Of a stretch of DNA of 64,000 bases, positions 28,709-41,380 are shown piece by piece. Both the position numbers and the translations under genes were made by a program. Position 1 is the first letter of the stretch, and every line of letters begins with the position of its first letter. Source of the DNA: Drosophila persimilis (lineage: Eukaryota > Arthropoda > Insecta > Diptera > Drosophilidae); contig NW_020825542.1 of assembly GCF_003286085.1 (NCBI RefSeq), positions 1 through 64,000 of the forward strand, given 5' to 3'. Under the pieces are notes generated by a model that worked only from the letters and a program-made list of their open reading frames with translations, was not told where the DNA came from and made no database searches.

Positions 28709-31292
28709 CCGAGTAGCGATCACGGCGGACGCCACTGGCTTTTCAGAACGAAACCCCAACAACAACGACGCAGCAGCAGCCAAAACGAGAGAGGAATACA
28801 CCAAGGACCGAAAACCAACGGCATGGACGCAGTAACGGCGAGGAATACACCGAGAAAGCTGAAACCCAACGACAACGACGCAGCAGCAGCCAAAGAGGGA
28901 GAGGAATACACCAAGAATCAAAATCCAACGCCACCGACACAGCAACGGGGAGGAATACACAAAGAACCGAAACCTATCGACACCGACACAGAAACGGGGA
29001 GGAATACACCAAGAAGCAAAACCCAACGACAACAACGCAGCGGAAGCCAAAGAGAGAGTGGAATACACCACGAGCCGAAACGGTAGCCAACAGCATCAAT
29101 TCAGCGACGGCCGAAGACGAGAAGCGCCCAAAAGATAAGCCGCCAGCGTCGACGCAGCAACGAAGCGCCGAAACGGTAAGCCCACAGCAGCAACGGCAGA
29201 AGAGAAACGCGGAGAACCAAAACCGAGTAACGACGCGCCAGCAGCGAAAAGGAGAGACAAGAGTCACCGGCGCAGCATATACGACGAACGACGGCGCCAG
29301 CCCTCTGCCGCCGCGAGAATGACGACGCTGACCGCCCACGCTGACGCTGGATCGGGAGAGTTCTGAAGCTGGAGGAAAAAAACGTGGATAGAAGAGATTC
29401 GATTGGGAGCAGTCGTAGGAGTCGGACGTGTTCGCGGAAAAATTCGAGTGGCTTGGAAAAAGTAAAAACACGTGGCGGCCCGGATCCACGCCAACGCTAT
29501 CAGTGACACGGGGAAGATCCTGCATCGACGCTGCGCTTACGGGGAGAAGACCCTGCATCGATATTACACTTACGGAGAGGAGATCCTGCATCTACGCTGC
29601 ACCCACGGGGTACCCACGGAAGTACAAGCGTGGGAGTTCAGGGGTAAGCTAGTCTCTAGGCGTGTATACGGGCTGCTTGAGCGGTGCGATAGGTAGGGAA
29701 CAAAGAAAGAATAAAGTGAAATGTAACGAATATAACAGAAACATAGCCCGACCACCAACAATCTAGACACTAGGGAACCTGGAGGCCCGGGGCTTCATCT
29801 TCTCTGCCCTTCCTCCCGCCTCTTGCCCGAGTCTGCGTGATTCCATCCAGTAGTTCGTAGCCCGACAGGATCCTGAGGCCGCTGTCCGGCGATTGCCTAG
29901 GCGTTCTCGGTGACACCTGTCGGCGTTCCCTCCGCCTAATTCCCTCCCGTAGTTTGTGACCCCGCAGGGTCCCAAAGCCGCTATCCGACGATCGTCTAAG
30001 CGTCCCCGGTGACGCCTGTTGGTGTCTCGCCTGATTCCCGTAGTTCCCTGGGTCCCGACGGGGCTGTCCGGCGATTGCCTAAGCCCTCTCGGCGATACCT
30101 GCCCTGTATGATAAAGACTTTCGCAGTAATGTTTAGCCCGATAGTGTCCCGTGAGTGCTATCCGGCGATTTCCTAGGCACTATCGGTGAAGCTTGTCGAT
30201 ATCCCTGACCCTCGTAGTATCTCTTAGGCCGACAGGGTCCCGTAAGTACCGTCCGCCGATAGCCTAGGTACTCTCGGCGATACTTGTCGGTATTTCCGCA
30301 TAGCAAAGTCCCCCTTTCCGCGTCGTAGTAATTCTTAGGCCGACAGGGTCCCGTAAGTACCGTCCGGCGATAGTCTAGGTACTCTCTGCGGTACTTGTCG
30401 GTATTTCCGCATAGCAAAGTCCCCTTTTCCGCGTCGTAGTAATTCTTAGGCCGTCAGGGTCCCGTAAGTACCGTCCGGCGATAGCCTAGGTACTCTCGGC
30501 GATACTTGTCGGTATTTCCGCATAGCAAAGTCCCCCTTCCGCGTCGTAGTAATTCTTAGGCCGACAAGGTCCCGTAAGTACCGTCCGGCGATAGCCGGTA
30601 CTCTCGGCGATACTTGTCGGTATTTCCGCATAGCAAAGTCCCCCTTTTCCGCGTCGTAGTAATTCTTAGGCCGACAGGGTCCCGTAAGTACCGTCCGGCG
30701 ATAGCCTAGGTACTCTCTGCTATACTTGTCGGTATTTCCGCATAGCAAAGTCCCCCTTTTCCGCGTCGTAGTAATTCTTAGGCCGACAGGGTCCCGTAAG
30801 TACCGTCCGGCGATAGCCTAGGTACTCTCGGCGATACTTGTCGGTATTTCCGCATAGCAAAGTCCCCCTTCCGCGTCTTAGTAATTCTTAGGCCGACAAG
30901 GTCCCGTAAGTACCGCCGGGCGATAGCCTAGGTACTCTCGGCGATGCTTGTCGGTATTTCCGCATAGCAAAGTCCCCCTTTCCGCTTCGTAGTAACTCTC
31001 AGGCCGGCGGGGTCCCGTAAGTACTGTCCGGCGATAGCCTAAGTACTCTCGGCGACCCCTGTCGGTATTATCGCATAGTAAAGACCTCCGTATTGATTCT
31101 GAGTTCGTTGGAGTCCTGAAGGCGCTATTCGGCGGTAACCTGAGTGCTCTCGGTGAAACAGTCCGCGGGAATGCCGCCCCGTCCCCATCGTCGGTCCGAA
31201 ATACGGAGTCCCGGCAAATTATAAATATTACTGTAATTTCGACCCTGGAGTAGACTGAGATATGTACCCCAGCCCAGGATCGCTTCCTTACA
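28709..31292 (+). repeat. A-family LTR, duplication unit 2
   Basis: Duplicate of 21380-23962 with the same truncation and 111-bp minisatellite (30180-31030). PBS follows at 31295-31312. Confidence 0.8.
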
Positions 31293-31365
31293 GATGGCGC
31301 CCGAGCAGGGACTCCGGGATTCCGTTATGTTTTGTGGCGCTAAGTGGAACAGTCGATCAAAAAAA

Positions 31366-32295
31366 AAACGAGGGGGAACGTTGTGAGTTGCTGCGGACAC
31401 CGCAACTCTACGGTTATTCCCGATACTAAGTCAGTATGGCTCTCCTCCGGCAGCGCCGCTAATATTAAACGACACGACAAAGAGTGCGTGCGAGAGAGAC
31501 AGAAAATCAGTCTGAGCGTGACGTCGGGCGCTGCGTAGCCAGTGGAAATTGATTTGTTCCTTTTGGCTATAAAAATGATCTGATCTGATCCAGATTCAGC
31601 AACCTGATAGATATGGTCATTATTTATGATTCTGCGTTTTTAGTTTTCTCGAATGTGCAATATTGTGGATGCAACAGATTTTCGTACTTTGTGTGGGCGG
31701 AAGGGGGTGGGGCGAAATTTTGAGATATACGTTTTATAGTGAGATCTAACAGGAGTACGGACAATAAATTTGGTTACTCTAGCCTTAATACTCTCTGAGA
31801 TTTGTGAATATCCCCAGATTTGCATCCTTTGCGGGGGCGGAAGGGGGTGTGGCGAAATTTTGAAACAAACTCGTCTCGGTCTGATATATTAGGAGTGTGG
31901 ATACCAAATTTGGTTGCTCTAGCTTTTATAGTCTCTGAGATCTAGGCGCTAATGTTTTACTCTAAGCAAAGCCGCCTATGCTACGTGTGTGTTAGAGAGA
32001 GACAGGGCGAGAAAAAATGAAATTGTTCTCTTGATGCTGGCCATAATAATAATACGATCCAGTTCAGATTCTGCAGTCTAAAAGATATGGTCATTCTCTA
32101 CGATTCTGCGTTTTTGGTTTTATCGTATTTTTAAAAATGTAAATGCCACAGATTTTCGTCCTTTGTGGGGGCGGAAGTGGGCGGGGCAAAGTTCTGAAAT
32201 ATTTTTGTAGCAGTGACATATCACAGAAGTCTGGATCCAAAACATCGTTGCTCTAGCTCTTATAGTCTTTGAGCACTAGGCGCTGAAGGGGACGG
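31366..32295 (+). mobile_element. DINE-1-like element, duplication unit 2
   Basis: Duplicate of 24036-24966, with substitutions around 32128-32142. Same missing 3' end. Confidence 0.6.
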
Positions 32296-33891
32296 ACGGG
32301 ACTGTACTATGCCAGTCGGAAACATTAGTACAATAATAGCCGTATATCTCTGTAAAACCGCCCGTGAGGTCGACCATTATTCACGTACAGCCGAGGCTGG
32401 CTTCGCTAACCTCCCTAGCCATAGCGTCAACACGTGGCCGCCGCGCCCACACGAGGAGGAGAGCGCCGCGGCAAGACGGCAGAGAAAGGGAACCGAGCCG
32501 AAGCTGGGTAGAAATCGCTGGAGAGAGAGCGACACCCAGACCCAGAAGAGGATAGCAAATGCCCGCGAGCAGTCATTCAATGAACGGTCTTCAGCGCGAT
32601 CATTCAATGCCCGGCCTACAAAATAGCCGAGAGTAAACGCCCGACCTTCAATGTGATCAGTCAGCGGATCCCACTTTGGGTGTCCCACCCCAAGCGTGAT
32701 TTAAGTGGGGGGGATTATGTAGTGCGCTTGTTGTAAGAAAAAAAATTGTTTGCATCGACGTCTTAATTTTCCCTAAAATTATGCTACGCGAATAGGCTAA
32801 GTCTTCTGTTGGGTTCAAGAAAGCTAAGCTTTTAACACGCCATCTATTGGGTGCGCTTCGTCACCGTGGGCTGCCCATATTATTTCTTTTGGCTGACGTT
32901 TTAATCGGACTCTTCCTCCCACTGTCATTTTGACAAATCGGAAAGAAAAAGGGAAGAACGATGGGATGAGGCCTTGATTTCCGGGAGAAGCAGCTCGCTC
33001 GCTCCTCGTGGTATCCGAACAGTACGGACGTACTTATCCAGCTCTCAAGAAAAAAATTTAATAAAAGTTAAAATTCAAATAAAAGTTCTCCGGAGATCAG
33101 CACGATCCGCCGGCCTTTCGAAAGCAAGACCCCATCCACCCAGAAGAGAAATCAATCCCCCATCAACTGTGCAGAGGATGGATGCTAATTTTCCGACGAT
33201 CGCCCCAAAGCGGGCCACCGTAGAGTTGGGACGCTCCCTCCCAACGCCCCAACGCCCTCCACCAAAGCGGTCCACCGTAGAGTTGGGAAACTCCACCTAA
33301 AGCCCCAACGCCATCCACAACATCGAGCCCTTCAGCAGTTCCCGAGCTTCAGCGCCGACAGAGAGCGGCCCCTCAGCCGTTTCCGAGCTTTAGCGCCGGC
33401 AGCAGCGAGCTCTTCGCGGCCCAACGCGAGTCGTCGCGACCGAGAGTGGTCCATCCAGCCACCGGGCCAAGAGCCCTAAACAAAAAGTGCCAAGTGATCT
33501 TCCTTGCTAATGACAAGGAATAACCAGACTCGTCCAATAAAAAAGAGACCCTGACCCGAATTTTTTTTGTCACCGTGCTTCGCCCTAACCTAAAAGTCAG
33601 ATCATGGCATGTGCAGGTTAAGTGTATTAAATAAACCCCAACGGAACGGGCAGAACTCGTATGAACCTCTTTGTGGCCCACTGTGCATTTACTCCCAAGG
33701 AACATATATGCGCTTGTTAGGCCGTTGACCCCTTTTGCCTGTGAAACGAAACCAGCTGCTTGGAGCTTTTTCCGTGCGCCTACACCTTGGTCTATGTATC
33801 AAGACCTACCCCCATCGAACCTGAATAAACGAATATATATTGAATAAAGAATAATATATAGAAGTTAAATATGGAATAATTTGATTTATGC
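32296..33891 (+). repeat. Leader fragment and unclassified LTR-like repeat, unit 2
   Basis: Duplicate of 24967-26562: leader to ~32707, purine tract AAGTGGGGGGGATTA, then the LTR-like repeat from 32718 and the AT-rich flank up to the B LTR at 33892. Confidence 0.5.
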
Positions 33892-35573
33892 TGTAAGGAA
33901 GTTCTCAGGCCGAGGTACAGCTTCTCAGTCTGTCCAGGGCCCGGTCCTTCCCCACAGCAAAATTTGTTGTGTGAGGACCTAAGGGGAGAGCCGCTCGTGG
34001 CGAAAGCGCGCCCGTGGGGTGGATCGTGGGACGGTCGGGCCTGGCCCGGCCACGAGGCGTGGGTGAAGCCGTGCGTGGGAGCTGCAGAGACGTGCGTTGC
34101 GGGTCATGTATGGCGGGAGAAAAGGTTTGGATCAGGGATCGGAAGGGTATGGGAGAGGGGAGCCCAGCTTAGCAGATGCCGCATGATCCACGACTCACAT
34201 CTGCGTCGCCAGGTCCCCAGGGCGAGGGTGTAGGAGAGGGAACCCAGCTTTGCGAATGCCGCGTGAATCCACGACTCACATCCACTTCGCTGGGCCTCCC
34301 GGGGGGAAAAGGTACAGGAGAGGAGAAACCCAGCTTGGTGAATGCCGCGTGATCCACGACTCACATCCACTTCGCTGGGCCTCCCGGGGGGAAAAGGTAC
34401 AGGAGAGGAGAAACCCAGCTTGGTGAATGCCGCGTGATCCACGACTCACATCCACTTCGCTGGGCCTCCCGGGAAAAGGGAAGAGAGGGGGAGGGGGAGT
34501 GAGTGACTCCTACGGGCGAATGTCCTGAGACAGGTGGGTGGAGGTTGATGTCTTTATTATTTTCGGATCATTTCCCTACTTAAAATCCCGCGCCTGCAGC
34601 GGGGAAATAAGCGCCAAAAAACTTATATTAAACCACATGTGTGTATGGATATGTAAAAAAAAACTGCGGAAATGTTCTGTCTATGCCTGCCTACTGCACC
34701 GATCTGTTCCCCCCCAGAGCTCACATACGTGAGGTGGCTCACCCTTGTTTCCCTCCTTTGGGGTCCTGGTATCCCGCGGCGGGTCCTCGTCACGTCGGCT
34801 TATCTCGTACACCGCGTGCTCACAACTTGTTCTTTTCTTTTTACACACCGCGGTCGCGGCTTATTTTTCCGTCACACAACCGGTCTTGTTCAGCCCTCGG
34901 AGATCACTCCCGAGTCTGGCCCGCGCTGGACCGTGCCAGGCCTCTGCTTTGTCTTTTTCCAGCTTCTCTGCCGCTTCGTGGCTGCGCAGCTTCGGCTGTC
35001 GGCCTCGGCGGCGTGGGCGATCGGCTGCGTCTCTGTATTCTCTGCTTCGCCGTCGGCCCTTTCCTCGGCTGCGTGGGCGTAAGGCCGATCGGCGGCTTCT
35101 CTGCCGCTTCGCTCTCTTTCCTCTGTGTATAGCCGTTCTCTTCGTTGCGTTCCCTCTTCGCTGCGTGGCCGTCGTGTGCGTCTCTCTTTCGTGTGTGTAT
35201 AGCCGTTCTCTTCGTTGCGTTCTCTCTTCGCTGCGTGGCCGTCGTGTGCGTCTCTCTTTCGTGTGTGTATAGCCGTTCTCTTCGTTGCGTTCTCTCTTCG
35301 CTGCGTGGCCGTCGTGTGCGTCTCTCTTTCGGGTGTGTACTCTTACTAATAGAAAAAACCCCACTGTTTTGGTTTTCTTAGCCTATTTCTTATTTTAATT
35401 AAGGAACTGAGGATTCATTTGTTTGTCTTGGTAATAATAATAGTACTAGTAATATAATGAGATAATGAGATAAAGATAACAGTAGATAATAATGAAACTA
35501 GGTAACAACCGTCGGGGCGGTCCCTTCAAGGGATGATGTCGTGATCTCTATTGTGGAGGCTTATGCCTTCACA
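33892..35573 (-). repeat. Element B 3' LTR (1.68 kb), complete
   Basis: Minus strand TGTGAAGGCATAAGCC...GAACTTCCTTACA. It sits directly after the purine tract at 35574-35584, and the same end abuts the PBS at 44819. Internal repeats: ~85-bp units at 34150-34470 and ~70-bp CGTTGCGTTCTCTCTTCGCT units at 35120-35330. The outer flank is AT-rich (TTGATTTATGC). Confidence 0.88.
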
Positions 35574-37388
35574 CTCCCTTCCTACTTCGCGGTGAAATGC
35601 GCACCAAGGTTCCACTGATGGATACGCGGAAGCGTTGGCCGTCGTGGTATTCCAGGCTGCGGATCCGGCCGCGCCCGTGACGCGCCGCGTTTACCTGAGC
35701 GCTGGCGCCTTCCAGCAAGCTTTGCGGGATGCGACGGTCAGGCGTGCTGACCCGCCAGGCGACTGGGGCGATTGGCCACTCCTGCTCCTCCTGCAGCGTG
35801 TTTAACTCGGCCATCTCGTCGAACGCGGTGAGCAGTCCGCCCGCTTCTGCTTCTGCCAATCCCAATGACAGGTCGCTGTCCTCCTTTGGGTGGCTCGGGT
35901 TTCCTGCTTCGGCCTCTCGGGTCGTGCAGCTCGTCGATTTCGGGTTCGGTGCGTTGGGGTCGGTGGGAACTGGCGATAGCCACTTTATTGGTGCGTGGTC
36001 CAGCGGCTGCCAGTCGGGATTCACCCTTCTTTCCGTGGCTGGCGTGCCACCCGTCGTCCCAGCTGGTGTCCGGGATCGGGCCGTTTGGGTTCGCCTGCCC
36101 TCCCAAGATCCAGGCTACCTCCTCGTCTCCGTCATCCCTGGGTATCGGGGACACGGGGCCGTCCTGTAGGCCGAGTTCCTGGAGTAGTTGGGGCAGCTCA
36201 TTGCCGGTTACGCGGCTGGGTGGCTCGTTTTCGTCCTGAAGGCCGAGGTTCCGGAGCCGTCGGGGCAGCGCATCGCCCAGACTGTCGTCGCGGATCCGTA
36301 GCGGAGTGGTATCGTCCTCTCCTAGGAGCGGTACCTCTTCGCCGCTTGCGGTGTCGTTGTCTGCCGCCGGGATGATCTCCCTCTCGGGCCTGGGTGGAGT
36401 GATGGGCCGTGGATGGGCGAGCAGCAGCTGCAGGGTCTTATCGGCGTCCTTCCAGGTGGTCCAAGGGGCCACGTCCACCGCGATGTTGGCTGGAGTGTCC
36501 TTCTGGCAGTTGGCCGGCCCATCTTCGTCCTCGCTCACGTCTGAGTATGGGCACGTCGCGGCCCGCTCGGCCTCCAGTTGGCGGTTTAGCTCCCAGACGG
36601 AGTGCTTGACCCATGGACGGCCACCCGCTTTCCCGAAACGTCGGTCGTGCAGGAACTCCTCAATCGGTGCTTGCCTGGCAGGTCGACTCCCAGTGCTTGT
36701 CGGCCTCCATCGTCGGGCTGGTGAACCCTTCGTCGGAGCTGCTGTCGTAGTTCGGCCGTGGGGTCAGCGGGTTTTCCATGCGGTACAGGTAATAGGGCGG
36801 TGGTGGTGGGGACCGCAGCCGCAGTTTGTGCGCGACTGGGGAGCTGCTCTGTTCCTCGGAGTTGGGGTCCAGGCTGACGTGACCTGGCTCGACGCGTCTT
36901 CGAGTCGCGCGTGGGGTAACGGCGGTGCCTGTTCCTTGGCCTGGATGCTTGCGGCGGCGTGGGCGTCTTGGTGGCTCCTGCTGGGCCCGGCCTGCTCGGA
37001 CCTCCCCGTCTGAGTCCGATGACCGCATCGCCTCCACTGTGATGATTCCCGACGGATTGTTTCGCGACGTGCTCGGACGGACGACGTCGTTGAGCCATGC
37101 CCAGGTCGTGGTTGTCGGTCGGCGGGGCGACGGTGGGCCTTCGGGGCGGGCCCGACGTCGGGATGGCCTAGGTGGCCTGGGTGGTCGTGGTATGGCTCCT
37201 GTCGCTGGGCCATGCTGCGTTGTGTTGCCTGGTTCTGCTTGCGGGTCCGGGGCGTGGTGTCTTGTTGGTGGTTGGCTGGTCGTGGACCGTGGTTGCCTTG
37301 AGCTGGGCGGCGACGCACCCCTAGGATGCCCCTCCGTGCCATCCTCTGCCTCTAGAGGCTGTGCGTCGCTCGTCCTTGGGTTGTCCAT
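35569..37388 (-). pseudogene. Element B ORF3, ~606 codons with two frame breaks
   Basis: Starts with a true ATG at 37388, nine bases after a strong splice-acceptor-like tract. Frame 1 runs to ~36670 (Pro/Ser/Thr/Arg-rich, with EAMRSSDSDGEV and NYDSSSDEGF acidic patches). Frame 2 covers ~36670-36010 (FLHDRRFGK, HSVWELNRQLEAE, SDVSEDEDG). Frame 3 covers ~36010-35569 and ends in the conserved domain EW..AP..WR, RRIP, SLEYHDG and FRV. Stop TGA is nested in the LTR start TG-TGA. Total length matches the intact 614-codon ORF3 of element C. No membrane segment, protease or nuclease motif is visible; acidic Ser patches and basic stretches suggest a regulatory or nucleic-acid-associated protein. Function unknown. 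Confidence 0.65.
35574..35584 (-). other. Polypurine tract of element B
   Basis: Minus strand GTAGGAAGGGAG followed by the LTR start TGTGAAGG. It encodes the last ORF3 residues (R-K-G-V), as in element A. Confidence 0.7.
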
Positions 37389-37395
37389 GTCGGAT

Positions 37396-37415
37396 CTGGT
37401 GGGGGGAAGAAACCT
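37396..37415 (-). promoter_or_regulatory. Splice-acceptor-like tract before ORF3-B
   Basis: Minus strand GGTTTCTTCCCCCCACCAG, a near-ideal pyrimidine tract plus CAG, ends 7-8 nt before the ORF3 ATG. Upstream GGTTCTAACCAA offers a CTAAC branch-point-like motif at about 37425. Supports a spliced ORF3 message; unproven. Confidence 0.5.
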
Positions 37416-37505
37416 TGTTTGGTTAGAACCTGACCTGTGCCACTGATGTGCCCTGTGCCCTGGGTTTCCCTGATCGGTGCATTTTCTAGTTCTGGCTATT
37501 TCTTA

Positions 37506-37606
37506 CTCTAATCCCTTAAGGGGAGTTAAGCTATCTTACTGCGTGTGTACGCGGTTGCCCCTTGCGGGGCGAGGACATTATGGCAGCGCACCACCATAAG
37601 TGGCCC
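37506..37606 (-). other. Conserved structured block between pol and ORF3 (B)
   Basis: Begins right after the pol TGA (37609-37607). Minus strand GGGCCACTT, then hairpin 37599-37578, then CCCC-GCAA-GGGG (37569-37558), a GNRA-capped stem, then CTCCCCTTAAGGGATTAGAG. Spacing between the two hairpins is identical to element A (20 nt between their low ends), while stem bases differ in a pairing-preserving way. Confidence 0.6.
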
Positions 37607-40509
37607 TCATGAACTCGCGGTTTTCCTGGTGCTGGGGTCGTCGTCATCGTTGTCTTCGTTGTCTTCGCTGGTGAGTGTGTGCTCGTTGTCGTGGTAGGCC
37701 TTGAGGTCGGCTAGTCCGGCCGTTCGTCGTTGTCTTCCCGGATGCTTCTGGAGTCGTGCTATGGTGGGAGAAATAAATTTAATCACTTTGTAAGGCCCCT
37801 CATATTTGGGAGCCAGTTTGGCAGCGAAGTTGTCCGCCGCTTTGGACAGGTGATGTTGGCGTAGCATCACGAGCGTCCCGATCGTGGGTCTCCATTCGCG
37901 TCGACGTAGGTTGTAGGTCCTGCTCTGCGTCTGTGATGCCTGCTGGGTATTTTCCTGTACGATGGCGAAGATTTCCTTGAGTCGCTTGGCCTTGTCGGTT
38001 GGGGTCTCTGTCACTTCGCCTAGTCCTGGGGTCGTCTCTTCGTACAAGGCTCCAGGCAACCGAGGTTCCCGGCCGAGTACGATGAATGCTGGGCTGAAGC
38101 CTGTGGTGTCCGATGTGCTGCTGTTGATCGCTAGGCTGAGTTCGGGCAGCAGCTCGTCCCATGTCCGCTGGTCTCCATCGATGTACTGGGCGATCATGGT
38201 TTTGATCGTCCTATTGGCTCGTTCCGTGGGGTTTTGTTGTGGCGTATAGGGCGCCGTATACTCCAGTTCCATGCCTGCTAGTTTGCAGAACTTTCGGAAA
38301 GAGCGACTTGTGAATTGGGTCCCGTTGTCGCATACGAATTTCCGTGGTGTTCCGAAGCGGCTTAGGATCCGTTCCCGGAAAGCGGTCTCCAGTAGTGCGG
38401 TGGTGGCCTTGCGGAGTGGGACCAACTCCACCCACTTGCTGAAGGCGTCGAAGAACACCAGCAACATAGTATTGCCGTGTTTGGATCGGAGCAATGGTCC
38501 AATGAAGTCGGCGCAGACGATGTCCAGTGGTTCGTGGGCTTGGCGGGTGTGCATCTTCCCTCCTGGTTTGGTTTGACTGCTGGATATATCGGGCGATATC
38601 TCGGTGCAGTCCGGGCCAGTAGTACCTCTGGGCTATTCGTGTCGCCGTCTTCCTGATTCCGAGGTGTCCTGCTGTCGGATGGTCGTGGCACTCTTCTAGC
38701 ACGCGTCGGCGGTGGTCCTTGTGGACACATAGTTTCCATTTGATAGGGTCTTCTTCGCTGGTTCTGCTGCTGGCTCGTTTGTATATTTGGTCGCTCTCGA
38801 TGATGAACTCCGGACGTCCTTCCGGCTGTTCCTGGATCCGCTTGCGGAGCCTCTGCAGCCAGGGGCAGGGGCAAGGGTCCCGGTCTTCGTCCACTCGCTG
38901 CAGGGTTTCTACTGGTTGTCGTGAGAGCGCGTCAGCCACAACGTTCTGGCTTCCTCGGCGGTAGTGGATGTCAAACCGATATTGCTGGAGCTCCAAGGCC
39001 CAGCGGGCGATGCGTCCCGTTGGATTATCGATGGAGTTCAACCACTTCAAGGCGAGGTGATCCGTGATTACATCGAAGTGGTATCCTTCCAGAAAGCATC
39101 GGAGCTTCCGGATTGCCCAGACTACGGCAAGGCACTCTTTCTCGGTGGCCGAGTAGTTTTCCTCCGCCTTGAGTAGTCGACGGCTTGCGTAGGCGATGAC
39201 TCTTTCTGCTCCGTCGATCTGTTGTGTCAATACTGCTCCGAGGTCATACGAACTGGCGTCCGTTTGGAGTACGAATCGCTCGGCGAAGTCGGGGCATGCC
39301 AGGACTGGTGCTTGCGTAAGTCTTTCCTTGAGAGTCTCGAATGCCTGCTGTTGTTCGTCTGTCCACTCCCACTTTTGATCCTTTTTGAGCAGGTTGGTCA
39401 TGGGCTGGACCACCGTGGCGAAGTTGGGGACGAAGCGTCGGTACCAGGATGCCATCCCGATGCAGCGTCGCAGTTCTTTCAGTGTGGTGGGCGGTGCTAG
39501 TTTCTGGACTGCGCTGACCTTGTCTGGGTCCGTGTGGATGCCTTGTTCGCTGATGACATGGCCGAGGTAGACTAAACTCTTCCTGAAGAAACTACACTTG
39601 TTTCTGTTCAGTCGGAGGTTCGCCTCTCGCAGCCTCCTGAAAACCTCGCGAAGGTGGTCGATGTGTTCTTGTAGCGTGGCTCCGATGACGATGATATCGT
39701 CGAGATACGCGAACGCGTACGGCTCCATGGTGGGTCCGATGACGCTGTCCAAAGCTCGCTGGAACGTCGCTGGGGCTGAGTGCAGGCCGAAAGGCATGAC
39801 CTTCCACTGGAAGAGTCCTCTGCCGGGGACGGTAAATGCTGTTGCCTCTCTGCTGCCCTCGGCCACCGGGATCTGCCAGTATCCGTTTTTGAGGTCCAGC
39901 GTGGAGATGTAGCGAGCGTGGCGAAGTCTCTCGAGAATGTGGTTAATCCGTGGCAGCGGATATGCGTCCGGCACCGAGCGGGCATTTAGCTGGCGATAAT
40001 CCACGCACATTCGCATTTCTCCGGTCTTCTTTCCTACCAAGACGATTGGGGCGCTGTGGGGACTGTGGGATGGCTCGATCTTTCCGTCCCGTAGCAGCTC
40101 GTCCACCTGCGCGTTGATGATCTTCTGCATGGCCGGGTTCTTCGGGAAATAGCGCTGCTTCACGGGCCTGTCGTCTCGCATTGTTATCGTGTGTTCGGCG
40201 ATGTGGGAGACTCCAACTAGTCCGTCGAATTTTGCCAGTTCTTCTTCCAGAAACTTGCCTGCCCACGGCGTGGGGGGTGGTTCGGGGTCTGGGTCTCGCT
40301 GCCACGGCGATAGGTCCTCCAGTTCCAGAGCGGTAATGGCGGCCAAGATCGCGGTCTCGTAGTCATCCGAGTCAGCTGGGCGAAACGGGTTGCGTTCCCG
40401 AGCTATCTCGGTGTCGGCTAATGGCTCCAGTTGGTAGTCCGTCGTCGGGGTTTCTGTGATCTCGTCCTGTGGTATCGGGGTTCGTGGCTTGCGTGATGTC
40501 TGTCGTGCT

Positions 40510-41380
40510 GGGTTACTACGTGGTGACTCCCGGTTTGATGAGCTGGCCCTGGAGTGGTCCAGCGGCGCTGAAGCTATCTCTGCCGAAGTTTTCTGCTTTC
40601 TGCTGTGTCCTGTTGGTGACTCCTGGTTCGACGAGCTGGCCCTGGATTGATCCAGTGGAGCTGGAGCTGTCTCTGCCAAAGTCCTCTGTTTCCTGCTGTG
40701 TCCTGTTGGTGACTCCTGGTTCGACGAGCTGGCCCTGGATTGATCCAGTGGAGCCGAAGCTGTCTCTGCCAAAGTCCTCTGTTTCCGGCCGTGTCCTGTT
40801 GGTGACTCCTGGTTCGACGAGCTGGCCCTGGATTGATCCAGTGCAGCCGAAGCTGTCTCTGCCAAAGTCCTCTGTTTCCGGCCGTGTCCTGTTGGTGACT
40901 CCTGGTTCGACGAGCTGGCCCTGGATTGATCCAGTGGAGCCGGAGCTGTCTCTGCCAAAGTCCTCTGGTTCCTGCTGTGTCCTGATGGTGACTCCTGGTT
41001 CGACAAGCTGGCCCTGGATTGATCCAGTGGAGCCGCAGCTGTCTCTGCCAAAGTCCTCTGTTTCCTGCTGTGTCCTGTTGGTGACTCCTGGTTCGACAAG
41101 CTGGCCCTGGATTGATCCAGTGGAGCCGAAGCTGTCTCTGCCAAAGTCCTCTGTTTCCGGCCGTGTCCAGTTGGTGACTCCTGGTTCGACGAGCTGGCCC
41201 TGGATTGATCCAGTGGAGCCGAAGCTGTCTCGGCCAAAGTCCTCTGTTTCCGGCCGTGTCCTGTTGTTGACTCCTGGTTCGACGAGCTGGCCCTGGATTG
41301 ATCCAGTGGAGCCGAAGCTGTCTCTGCCAAAGTCCTCTGTTTCCTGCTGTGTCCTGTTGGTGTCGGGGTTCGTGCTGGGG
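40510..41380 (-). repeat. 93-bp coding tandem repeat in B protease-RT linker
   Basis: About nine units of 31 residues, each with TGHGRKQRTLAETASAPLDQ then SRASSSNQESP. Variation is mostly single substitutions (for example GRK/SRK/SRN). The 93-bp length is a multiple of 3, so long empty ORFs appear in other frames on both strands. Predicted to be a disordered, basic/serine-rich spacer. Confidence 0.9.

Larger units (their letters stand above)
20673..35330. repeat. 7.33-kb tandem duplication
   Basis: Unit 1 is 20673-28001 and unit 2 is 28002-35330, offset 7329-7330 bp and almost identical. The left border lies in BEL gag (CA-TCGG-ATATC), the right border in the B LTR (TT-TCGG-GTGTG); the central junction reads TT-TCGG-ATATC, leaving a 4-bp TCGG microhomology. 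Few substitutions separate the units (for example at 24804/32132 and 23568/30567), so it is recent or an assembly duplication. Confidence 0.92.
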
